Assembly: GCF_023973825.1 (NCBI RefSeq)
Contig: NC_090125.1
Span: 2,068,928 to 2,132,927 of the forward strand
From: Plasmodium brasilianum
Lineage: Eukaryota; Apicomplexa; Aconoidasida; Haemosporida; Plasmodiidae
Direction: 5' to 3'
Length of the DNA stretch: 64,000 bases
The notes beneath the pieces were generated by a model. That model was given only the letters and a program-made list of their open reading frames with translations, was not told the origin of the DNA and did no database searches. This document shows, in pieces, positions 1 through 10,701 of this stretch (within the stretch, counting starts at the first letter, position 1; the number at the start of each line of letters is the position of its first letter). The position numbers and the translations under genes are program-made.

Positions 1-640
1 ATATATAGCGGCTGTTCTTTTTTTAAATCTTTTTTTATTTTACATGTCCAGGGTATTAAGCTTTACATACGTAAACACAAATTTACAGTTTCTTAATTGG
101 CATACATTTTACAACGGAATACATAAAAAAAAAAAAAAAAAATTGATATTTTAAAAAGCTTACCTTTTCTATAAATTTAAAATAGTTTTGTTTCTCAACA
201 AGTAGAATAAAAGTGCACTTGCTTCTCTCTTTTTCTCAACAAATTCTTTTTTACAAGTGAAGTGATGTATTATTATTTTATGTTTACCAAAAAAATGTAT
301 TACTTTATAATTTTTATGCTTCAAAAAATAATTGAGTAAATATTTTTATTCGCTATATTTTATATAGTCGTAATGTTAAATTCTATGATTGGACATACAT
401 ACAAAATAACGATGCAATGCATATATAATATACGTATTACTTAGCAATTTTTTTCTATCCTATTCAGAAAAAAGAAAAAAAAAGAATTGTAAAGCACGCC
501 ATTTAAAAGGATTCTATTACCTGAAGTAGATAAACTGTTACTGTTATTTAAAATTAGCAAGATGAATTCTAACTTTTACAAAACTGTTAATTGCCTCTTC
601 AAAAGTTTGGCATCATAATATAGTTTTGTAGCATAGGTAC

Positions 641-679
<39 letters not shown>

Positions 680-1068
680 CGCCAAAATATTGGGGTTTTT
701 TGCATTTACGTGACAAGGACTTGCTTAAGGGCGCAAAATGAGCAAGTCTTTTCTGTAAGTGCGTAAATTAATTTTTGTAAGAAATTTAAAATGAAAGGTA
801 AACACAAATAAACAAAAGAAGGAAAAGCGAATCGTTTAAGTTAATGGAATTTTCCCCTCTTTCGCTCTTCCTTTAATCAAAAAAAATTAAAAAAAATTTT
901 TTTTTTTTTTTTTTTTTTTTTATGGTTTCCTTTTTGTTTGCCAATTCAGAATTTTTTAATAATTAGTAAGAATGAGTATAAACAGATTTCATAACTCTTA
1001 CAGTAAAAGCTATTTTTGAAAAATTTGAAAAGAAGGGAAAATGTGTATTACATTATCAATAACGCAAA
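1..1068. other. Intergenic region upstream of the glycosylase gene
   Basis: This stretch holds no supported gene. It is A+T-rich with poly(A) and poly(T) tracts (about 127-141 and 896-920) and a TA dinucleotide run near 641-676. It presumably contains the promoter and 5' untranslated region of the + strand gene starting at 1069. No structured RNA was recognised. Confidence 0.6.
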
Positions 1069-2637
1069 ATGAGGGGGAAAAAAAAAAAAGGATCCGCCAT
1101 TGGTAATAATAATAATAGTAATAAAAATAATACTATAGTGGAGGAAGAAGATAAAGAAGAAGAGATAAGCGATTTGAAGCAAGAAAACTATGGGAAAACA
1201 GTGAGTATAAATAGCAAGAGGGTAATAAGAAAAACGAGTATGCATATTTTAGAAAAGAGAAAAAAATCTATTGATGATGTATGTAGGTTGGCATATGTAT
1301 ATGTATTACTAAAATATTTTTTTGATAATAATAGTAATACTAAAATTTTAAATGAAAAATTTTATCTTCAAGATAACATATTAAACATTACTGAATCTTT
1401 AATTGGTCAAATTTTATGGGTGTTTGATAAGAAAGAAAAAAAATTATATGGTTCGAGAATAGTAGAACTTGAATCGTACAATGGAGTAAATGATAAAGCA
1501 TCACATGCCTATAACAACAAAAGAACGAATAGAAACTTTTCCATGTTTGAACGAGGAGGCATTAGTTATGTCTACCTATGTTATGGGATACATAACTGCC
1601 TGAATATAGTTACAAATGTTGAAAACGTTCCTGATGCTATCTTAGTTAGATCTCTTGAACCACTGTATAGTATAGAAAATTGTATATTTAATAAATATCA
1701 GAATATTTATGAACATTTCTCTTTTTCAAAAAATATGTCAACAAGTTGTAAATTAAGTACAATGGAAACTAGCAGTAACGAAATTTTGAAAAAAGGGAGG
1801 GAAAAAGATATGAACACACTAAATGAAAAAAACTATTTAATGAATATTCAAAAATTGCAGGATATTTTTAAAATGGTAAATAAAAAAAAATTAGAAAAAT
1901 TATGTAGTGGTCCTGGATGTGTAACGAAGTGTTTAGGAATTACGAAACATGATGATAGGGAAAATTTTTACATCAACGAGTTTCATCATATGGAAAAAAA
2001 ACAAAAAGATCAATTTTGCATAAAGGGGGAAAAGGGCAACGATAATAGCAACAAAAATGGCTGTGAAGGAAGCGACAAAAATGGCTGTGAAAATAGCAAC
2101 CAAAATGGCAACAAAATTGACGGTCAAAATATAGTTACGAGGCCAATTCAAAACAGTAGTGACTTAAAATCAAAATACTTTGACAATAAAAAGTTGTTAA
2201 CTATGAATGGAAGGAGTGAAAAAAATAGCGCAAGTACATATAATATTAATTATAATGAAGCAAATAAGGGTATTAATATGGAGAATCAAGGTATGCCGTA
2301 TGAAAATATTAATTCCAATTACTACTTTTCTAGTAATATAAATTATATACATAAAAGTAGATTCTTTGTTAGTATTTGTCCAACAATAAATGAAATAATA
2401 AATTTTTATGAAAAATTAATTGATGAAGAGAAGAAACAAGAATCATTTATAAAAAATGTTTATAACGAATATAAAACTTTTTTATTAGAATACTTTGATT
2501 ATATGAAATGGCACAAAGATAAATGGGTTATTCAAAAAGATAAAAGGATAGGAGTTAATTATGCTGAAGAAGCTGCTTTATATGAGTATAGATTTTTATT
2601 AAAGAACCACCCCTCTGTTTCAGTCTTACCTAAATAG
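1069..2637 (+). CDS. DNA-3-methyladenine (alkyladenine) DNA glycosylase, AAG/MPG family
   Basis: This 522-residue single-exon protein removes alkylated or deaminated purines in base excision repair. The AAG fold is recognisable: residues 108-200 carry RIVELESYNG followed by NDKASHAYNN, then YVYLCYGIHNCLNI and LVRSLEPL. By alignment with human AAG, Glu135 is the catalytic base, Tyr137, His146 and Tyr169 line the lesion pocket (Tyr169 the His-Tyr intercalation region) and Arg194 follows. The LCSGPGCVTKCLGI block (about 276-289) replaces the usual LCSGPSKLCQAL, and the C-terminus RIGVNYAEEA...FLLKNHPSVSVLP matches the family's last strand. The protein is far longer than the human enzyme (about 298 residues) because of a charged N-terminal tail and two low-complexity insertions (about 205-270 and 310-430). 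The start is the first ATG after an A-rich leader. Nuclear localisation is inferred. Confidence 0.9.
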   Translation: MRGKKKKGSAIGNNNNSNKNNTIVEEEDKEEEISDLKQENYGKTVSINSKRVIRKTSMHILEKRKKSIDDVCRLAYVYVLLKYFFDNNSNTKILNEKFYLQDNILNITESLIGQILWVFDKKEKKLYGSRIVELESYNGVNDKASHAYNNKRTNRNFSMFERGGISYVYLCYGIHNCLNIVTNVENVPDAILVRSLEPLYSIENCIFNKYQNIYEHFSFSKNMSTSCKLSTMETSSNEILKKGREKDMNTLNEKNYLMNIQKLQDIFKMVNKKKLEKLCSGPGCVTKCLGITKHDDRENFYINEFHHMEKKQKDQFCIKGEKGNDNSNKNGCEGSDKNGCENSNQNGNKIDGQNIVTRPIQNSSDLKSKYFDNKKLLTMNGRSEKNSASTYNINYNEANKGINMENQGMPYENINSNYYFSSNINYIHKSRFFVSICPTINEIINFYEKLIDEEKKQESFIKNVYNEYKTFLLEYFDYMKWHKDKWVIQKDKRIGVNYAEEAALYEYRFLLKNHPSVSVLPK

Positions 2638-3058
2638 TATAAAAAATGTTTGTAGATGAAGGAGATTCGTATATACTTCATTGGTATGTATAATTAGCAC
2701 TGTTCAAGTGAATCTTTGTTAATTTTTGGGTATATTTATCTATACGTATAATCATATATATGAGAATAATCACAGTAGACTTTGAGTGTGTAGCTTAAAA
2801 TAATTCAAAGTTTATATGATAACATTTTTGTAACTTAAGAACAGGATTCCCATAAAGTCGATATTAAAGTCTTATACCCAGGCATACACACAAGAAACTC
2901 CTTCTCGGCAAAAAAAAAAAAAAAATCCCATTTTATATACGTGAGTAAGTATGCACACATAATTAGACACATATATATGTAAATGTATGTGTATACGTAT
3001 TTGTAATAATGTGCATATATGTAAATTTATTTCTATGTGTGAACAGTTATACACACAC

Positions 3059-3089
<31 letters not shown>

Positions 3090-3925
3090 ATCCATAGCCC
3101 AAAGAATTGCAAAACTACCAGATATGGTCATATTTTTTACAGTTATCCAACTCAAAACATTACTTATAAAAAAATTTATATAATTTTATAACATCACATA
3201 AATTTAAGCTTATGTGACATAGGAAAAAAAAAAAGAAAGTATGCTTGATTATACTAGGAACTTTTATTGATACATAAATATATATACATATATACATATA
3301 TATATATACATATATACATATATATATATATATATTTATATTTATATTTTATAAAATATATTCATAAACTGTAGGAATATCATATTTATGAAAAAACAAT
3401 GTGAGCTGTCTAAATTTTTCTTTTTTTTTTTTATAAAATTATTAATTTATATGCACTAATTTAAAACAAAAATAAAAAAAATAATAATAAATTTTATTTT
3501 TAAATTGTTACAAAAAAATACGTACTTTCCTTTTTTTTATTTTTGCAACAGTGTTTTAAAATATAGAAAGAAATCAATTTTGTGAAAAACGGCAACATAC
3601 ATAAAGGTATGTGCTAAACAAAAAAAAAAAAAAAAAAAAAAAAAAAAGAAAAATGGAAAAACAAATATAATGAAATGTACAAAGATGTAAAGTAAAATTT
3701 TGTTACGACTTCAGTTATTTGTTCCTTCACATTCTTCATGTTTCATACATGTCGTTGATTGCACATGTACGCGCAGGTACGTACATGTATATATACATAT
3801 ATATATATATTCATACATATACTAAATTGAATTTACGCATGACAAATGCAGCACACCCAGTTATCAGTATGCCCAAGGCAAATAAATTTTTGGCTAATTA
3901 ACATTTTAATATTCATTTATTCCTT
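2638..3925. other. Convergent intergenic region
   Basis: This is the gap between the 3' ends of the glycosylase (+) and the coiled-coil gene (-). It contains poly(A) tracts (2911-2924, 3060-3087, 3620-3646) and TA-rich stretches (about 3280-3340). I see only chance open frames here, composed of Tyr/Ile/Lys codons from the repeats. It presumably holds the 3' untranslated regions of both genes. Confidence 0.6.
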
Positions 3926-6900
3926 TTAAATATTATCCTCAAAATTCTCTAAATCAATTTTCTCATTCCACACATCGTCATTTATTTGTACGTCATCATC
4001 TAATAAGTTAGACTGTAAATTTTGACTTTTACCCAAATTATTTTGTTGCGATTTTGGAATAATACCTGATGTTGGGTCATCATTATACATGTCACTGGAC
4101 GCGATATTTTCTTTTTTCCCTACATTTATATCATTTTTATTTACATTTTCATCATAAGATGGACATAGTTCCCCGTTATATGTCAAATGGTTAGTAGTAT
4201 TAATATTTTGTAGATCCTTATCATTTTTTATAATTTTATTTTCCTCTGTATTTAATTTGTTATCGATATTTTTTGCATACATTTGTCGTGTTTCGAATTT
4301 ATTACAAGCTTGTTCAGGTGGAATGAACGATGCAACATTTTGTTTATTGTTATAATAGTTACAATTTGAAGGATAACTTTCTGTAATATTACAGTTTTTA
4401 ATTATTTCCTCTTTTTCTTTGATTTTATTACAATCTTTTTTACTCTTATCAAATAGATCCATAATTCTATTTTCTGTATTTGCATAAAATTGAGAAACTT
4501 GTTGAACATTAAATAAATCTTTATTTTTATTATTACTTGATTTGTTAACATTTTTTTTTCCCATAAAAAGGTCTATATATTTATTTGTATTTTCAGACTG
4601 TTTGTCGTTTCCTAAACGTTGAACAGGGTTCGCAAAATTGTTATTAAAAATTGACTGTTCTTTAGAACAATTGTTATCATAATTAATTGATGTGTCTTTG
4701 TTTATCATGTCCGTTTGATTCTCTGCTGTTTCTTCTACTTGGCTAGAATTAGCTTTTCCCCTTTGCTCGTTTTTATAATTCTGATCATTCATAAAATTTG
4801 GTAACCTGCTCATGTTATTGTATATAAAATATTTCGCAAATCCAGCCACATCCACAGGGTCACGACTGTTGCTATTGATATTGCCACTGATATTGCCACT
4901 GATATTGCCACTGATATTGCCACTGATATTGCCACTGATATTGCCACTGATATTGCCACTGACATTTCTACTGACATTTCTACTGACATTTCTACTGACA
5001 TTTCTACTAATATTGTTGTTACTGTTAGTGTCACTACTGCTGTTGCTATTACTGATTGCACTTCCCTCTTTGTCATTATGAACTTTTAGTTTGTCGTCCC
5101 CTTTCTTTTCCACTGATGAGGTAAAAAAGGCTTTATTCTGTAAATTTTTCTTGAGCGGGTTTTCATTTATATACTTAAAAGTGTTTTCTAAAAAATTAGA
5201 TGAATTTCCTATAAGTCCCTTGAGCTCATTTTTTAAATTATTTTCAAAAGCTGACAACTTTGATATATGCACAGTCACTTTTGGTGGCAATATAATATTT
5301 TTTACTTCCTTCAATTCTATTTGTTTTTCCAAATTATGTATATTTTCCTTTAACGATTTTATATTATTCTGATAACTCAAAATTGAATTTTGCAAATTCT
5401 TACTCATAAGTTTATATTTGCTTAGCTTATAATTCTTCTCATTTATTATTAAATTTTTTTCCTTTAACGCAGTTGACAATTTATGTATTTTTTTTGAGAT
5501 TTCCTCTTTCTTACTTATTTCCTTTTCTAATTCTTCCTTCAGTAGCATCGTTTCCTTTAGCAGGTACTTCTCACTGTTCAGAGGTACCCCACCGTTGTAA
5601 CCATTACTGACATGGTTATCATTGCCATTGTTATCATTGCCATTGTTATCATTGCCATTGTTATCATTGCCATGGTTATCATTGCCATGGTTATCATTGC
5701 CATTGTTATCATTGCCATTGTTATCATTGCCATGGTTATCATTGCCATTGTTATCATTGCCATGGTTATCATTGCCATTGTTATCACTATCATTGTTATC
5801 ACTACCATTGTTATCATTGCCATGGTTATCATTGCCATTGTTATCATTGCCATTGTTATCATTACCATTGTTATCATTACCATTGTTATCATTGTCAGGG
5901 TTAATATTACCATTTTTATCCTCGCTATGGTTATCTCCTGTGATATTAATCTTATGTGCACCATTTTTTCTCTCATCTGACTGATGCCTCTGGTCAAAAG
6001 AAGGACTCACCAGTGTCTGCTCACAGCCGTTCAAATGACCAGTAAACTCTCGTCTCTTTTCTTCCCATCCTTTTTTATAATCATAATTTTTTAATTTACT
6101 TTCTAGTATATATAAATGTTCGTCATAATTTTTTACTAGGTTAACTAAAAAGGAGCATTTCAATTTGTATGTTTTTAAAGCAATAGATGAGTTTTTAATA
6201 TCAGTCAAAAAATGTTTAATTTTATTTTTCAATTCTTCTTTTTGATTTTTCTCAGATTCTAACTGTTCCATTAAATTTTTGTTTTTTTCAAGAGTTGATT
6301 CCAAATAATTTTTAATTTCATAAATATCATAACTATGTTTTTCTATTTTTTTTAATTCTTCCTGTATATCTGTTAAGTCTTTTTTTAAAATACTATTTTC
6401 ATTTTCTAACTTCATTTTTTCACTTACTAATAATTCTACCATTTTGCTACTTTTGTTATTTTCAATTAGTAAACTTTCCATTTTGTTATTCATTTCTTGA
6501 ATCTTTTCACACTTCATATTGCTTTCTTTTTCATTATTTTGTAAATTGTATTTCAAGTTTTGTATATTTTGCTCATTCTTTTCATCTTTTATTTTTAAAC
6601 TTGTATACACCTCATTTAGTTGTTTATTTGTGTTGGTTAACATTCTGTTTTCCTCTCTCAAATCATTTAATTCTTGCTCTAAGTATGCCACTTTATTTTC
6701 TAAAATTTCTATCTTATTTTTATTCCTTTCTTCATTTTTTTTTTCATTCTCTAATTCACTTCTTAATTTGTTTTCATTTTGTATAAAAAAAGTTTCCGTC
6801 TCATTTAGGTGGTTTTTATATTCTTGCATTTGTTTTTCCAAATTTTGTATTGCACATTGTTTTTCATTTATATATACTTCGCGTTTTCTAATATATTCCT

Positions 6901-8953
6901 TTAGTTCATAATCCTTTTCTTTTAATGCATTTTCTTTACTTTCTATTATTTGGCATAATTCATTATATTTCTTTTCATAGTCATCATATTTCCACTCTTC
7001 AGTATTAAATTTTGCTTCAAGACCTTGATACTTTTTTTCATATTCATAGCATTTATTTTTTAAAGATTCATATTTATTTTCAATGTCGTTACAGTGTATT
7101 TTTAATTTCTCATAATTTTCTTTGCTCTTTTCTTCTTCACTTATTTCTTCATTGTGCTTTATTTCGTATGCTGCATTAAGCTTTGCATGCAATTTTTCAT
7201 TTTCATCCTTCATCCTTTTGTACCAATCTCTGTAAATATCCTTATCATTATAATACTCGTTAATTTTGCTTTTTAATTTCTCGCATTTATTCTCAAATTC
7301 TATGAACTCCTTATTTTCCTTGACACCTACTCCTCCTTTTTTAATTTCTTCTTTTATATTTTCAATGATATTTAAATAATACAATTTGTTTTTCTCTGAT
7401 AAAGTTTCCTCATGAAGCCCTTTTTCGAACAACTGCTGATTATCGTGGTCTATAATATTTTTCGAATTAGTATTGTCTGCAGTAGGAAAGGAACCCATAT
7501 ATATATCCCCCATTCTGCTAATCTTTTCGATGTATTCTATTACTTTTTCATCCTCTGCAATGTTGAGCATATTTTTCACATATAACCAGCACTTCTCTGA
7601 AGGGGCCTTGGTTCTTCTACTATTACTATTACTATTACTATTACTACTACTACTACTACAACTTCTACGTTGTTTATTATTTAAAGTGTTATCCACATCG
7701 TGCTGATAATAACTCATGTCATCTTCTTCATCAACGACTAATTTATCTGCACCATTAAAATTATCTTTTAAATTGTTAATGCAAATGTTTTTATCTGATG
7801 AACTGTTATATGGAAAATTTTCACATTTTTCATTTTCTTTACTTAAATGTAGCGACTTCTTTTTATTTATATCTATATATTCCTCCGTGTTGTTCATATG
7901 ACTACATAGCACATTCATACTACCACTTAAATTCTGATCCTTCCCTTGTTTTATACATAAATCATGGGATGAGTTCTCCTCTTCATTTTTATTCTTTCCC
8001 TTTAAAATGATTTGTTCGCTTTCGTTCTGAGAATACAAATTTTCATACCCTCTCTTTACTACTTCTTTACAGATAAAAAGTTCATTATGAGTTGCTTTAT
8101 TTTTTTCTGTAATATCATCCATTTGTTCGTTCAAAAAATGGGCTTCATCCTCTTTTTCCTTCCTGGAATTGTCATTAAATTTTCCGTCCTCTGCAATATA
8201 AATAAGAGTGGGGAGGGGGAGAAAAGTAAACATGTGCAATATAAGCTTATGTTATACATTGTCTTAATGTGCAATTGTGGATATACATATACCCAAATTG
8301 TTAATAAAAGCTCAAAGAATGAAAATTAAAAACAGACACGTACGTATAAACACCTGTACATAAGAACACTTGAATATATAACACACCCGTACATATAAAC
8401 ACCCATACATATGGACATACGTACATATAAACACACATACATATGGACATACGTACATATAAACACACATACATATGGACATACGTACATATAAACACAC
8501 ATACATATGGACACACGTACATATAAACACACATACATATGGACATACGTACATATAAACACACATACATATGGACATACGTACATATAAACACACATAC
8601 ATATGGACATACGTACATATAAACACACATACATATGGACATACGTACATATAAACACACATACATATGAACATACATACATATGAACATACATATATGT
8701 ATATAGCCATGCCACAATTTAAATGTTCTATGACCAAATAGCCGGTCTGTTAAAATAAATTACTCGTTCTCGACTTCTCTTCCAGTAATACGTTATTTTC
8801 ATTTCCTATTATATTAAAATCATCATCTATAATATTTAAATCTGTATCCCATACATTTTCTTTATCAATACTAATTTGATCATCTGAAGCATCGTCAGAA
8901 AATTCTAGTTTTACTGAAGAGATCTTTTTCTCTTCTTTATTAATTTTATGCAT
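3926..8953 (-). CDS. Two-exon coiled-coil protein with Asn-rich tandem repeats, function unknown
   Basis: I model two exons: 8953-8764 and 8190-3926, joined by donor GTAATTT and acceptor TATTGCAG in phase 1 (the joining codon is Lys), giving 1484 residues. The large open frame alone would start with an intron-encoded peptide (MHMFTFLPLP) at 8239, so the exon-1 ATG at 8953 is preferred. Residues about 300-760 form a long Glu/Lys/Asn heptad-rich coiled coil. An NGNDN repeat follows (about 827-923), then a second coiled coil (about 934-1057), an NVSRNVSGNISG repeat (about 1129-1174) and an acidic tail. Both termini carry a similar acidic Trp motif: NVWDTDL near residue 34 and DVWNEKIDLENF at the end. 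No transmembrane segment or signal peptide is seen. The architecture resembles a golgin, tether or cytoskeletal scaffold, but I do not recognise the family. Confidence 0.85.
4860..4995 (-). repeat. In-frame 12-bp coding repeat (NISG/NVSR units)
   Basis: Tandem 12-bp units (attgccactgat, and variants acatttctactg) lie inside exon 2 of the coiled-coil gene. On the coding strand they translate as repeated Asn-Ile-Ser-Gly and Asn-Val-Ser-Arg. About 11 units are visible. Because the unit length is a multiple of three, the repeat also creates long open frames on the other strand that are not genes. Confidence 0.9.
5612..5900 (-). repeat. In-frame 15-bp coding repeat (NGNDN units)
   Basis: About 19 tandem 15-bp units (attgccattgttatc, with catggt variants) encode Asn-Gly-Asn-Asp-Asn/His in the linker between the two coiled coils of the protein at 3926-8953. 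Unit-to-unit changes are mostly synonymous or Asn/His/Ser swaps. This suggests expansion by slippage or unequal exchange while the reading frame is kept. Confidence 0.9.
8395..8690. repeat. 32-bp minisatellite inside intron 1 of the coiled-coil gene
   Basis: A 32-bp unit (acatacgtacatataaac followed by acacatacatatgg) repeats about nine times with few differences. Successive copies start at 8415 and 8447. It fills most of the 573-bp intron between 8764 and 8190. As 32 is not divisible by three, all three minus-strand frames stay open with Tyr/Val/Cys-rich peptides, which are artefacts. Confidence 0.9.
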
Positions 8954-9185
8954 TACTTTTTATTCCTACAAATTTATGAAGAGAGCAATATATTCTTTCT
9001 TCTTACATTCATAGCTATGACACCTTATACGGTTCTGAAGAGGTATCATATGTCATGGATCAAGTTCATGTTAAAATGTACGAATACGTACATACATACA
9101 TACATTTACATATATATATACATATAGTATATATAAAATGTACATACAAAATACATGTTATACGCATATAGTATACATATAATTT

Positions 9186-9232
<47 letters not shown>

Positions 9233-10701
9233 CTCATACATATATACACGATTATATGGGATGTAAAAAAAAAAAAAAAATTAAAGGATTTTTCTCGATG
9301 TTATATTGTAATACAAATAAAAAAAATTACAGTGAAAACAAAAATACTTAAACAAAATGTAAAATTCCAAAAGGATGTAATTTAATGTTCTCGTCATCAT
9401 AAAATAATCATTACTGTATGCAATAAGTTATAAATGAACAAAAAAAAAAAAAAAAAATATACACTTGCCTTTTTGTAAACGTGGAAACAGGAAAAATAAA
9501 AAAACATTATATTATAAGGGTGTACTAATAAAAAAGAACGCAAAAGTGGAAACAAACATAGTTAATAATAAGGCAAAGCTAAAAAAAAAAGTTCAAAGGA
9601 AGTGTTTATTATATATTATGTGCACGTATATTACATATTACAAATACTTATAAATATGAACGGTATATGTACATTTTTATATTTTGTTTTCCCTTTTACG
9701 AAGCCCAATTAGTTACTATGCCCTTTTAATAAAGCACGCTTTTTAAAGTATTTTTAATTTTGTTCTTCTGTTTTTTTCCTTTTTCTTAATCTTAATCGTA
9801 ATCTTATTCTTATTCTTATTCCTTTTTGTTGTGTCGTAGAGATACTTGGAGATATACATACCGCCAGTTTTCTTTCCTTAGGATTGCAAACTTTTTACAA
9901 ACGTATTTAGAGAAAGAGGACAGGGGGAAAAATGCAAGACATTTTATGTATGTACATGTTTACACATATATACAATACATATAATAATAAAGGAATTGTT
10001 TTTTTAGTTCTCTATATATGTTATGCTTAAAAGATGAGTTCTTTTCAATCCACTTATATGATTGGTTGTTACGTTTTTTTGCACATCAATAGTTTCATTT
10101 ATGTGTAGCAACAACTAATGCATTAGCTTTTTTATACAAGATCGATGAGTACGTATGGGTATTGTACATCAGAGTGACTCATTATTTCGTGAAGCGCCAA
10201 GTATATTTATATGTGTATATATATATATATATATGTGCAAACACTAATGTACATGTTTATTTATATATGTATATATCAGCTTAAAATTCACTAAAAAAAA
10301 AAAAAAAATATTATAAAAAATATGCAGAATTGTACGAGATACTTTTTACTGTGTGCACATTTGGAAAAAATTTACATGCGCCCATGCAGTTTTCTTTTGG
10401 TATAGATAAGTTTATACAACACATGTAATATCATGATTATATCATACAATTGGTTTACTACAATTTTTTTGTAGATATTCCAGTATTGATAAAATGTGTA
10501 TTCGTGGGACCGTTTTTGCCGTATTATAAATTCTAATTGCATAAAAAAAAAAAAAAAAGTATAAAGAAAAACAAACATGATAAGATGCATTTCATGCCTA
10601 CTTGAAATTGAAAAAAAAAAAAAAAAAAAAAGAGTTATAAAAAGGACTAAGCAAAATGACAATAATGGGAGACTAACTAAATAGTTACTTCAAAAGGTTA
10701 A
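8954..10701. other. Intergenic region between coiled-coil and NOC3 genes
   Basis: This gap lies between two minus-strand genes, so it should hold the 3' untranslated region of the NOC3-like gene and the promoter of the coiled-coil gene. It contains TA microsatellites (about 9196-9226 and 10217-10234) and poly(A) runs (9266-9280, 9440-9456, 10543-10558, 10611-10631). A purine-rich minus-strand stretch at 9770-9905 stays open for about 44 codons but lacks a start, and I do not call it. Confidence 0.55.

Noticed and set aside
5578..5997. Long Met/Ile/Thr- and Leu/Ser-rich frames on both strands.
   Set aside because: They are shadows of the NGNDN coding repeat in the coiled-coil gene.
8191..8239. 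ATG at 8239 as the start of the coiled-coil protein.
   Set aside because: The first 17 codons are hydrophobic and lie upstream of a good acceptor (TATTGCAG). Splicing to the exon at 8953-8764 gives a continuous acidic N-terminus with correct phase.
8301..8737. Three overlapping minus-strand frames of about 130-140 codons rich in Tyr, Val, Cys and Met.
   Set aside because: They arise from the 32-bp intron minisatellite, whose unit length keeps all frames open; composition is unlike any protein.
9770..9905. Minus-strand purine-rich stretch open for about 44 codons (Arg/Lys-rich) with a GTATGT donor-like site.
   Set aside because: No start codon and no partner exon could be found; likely a simple-sequence region.
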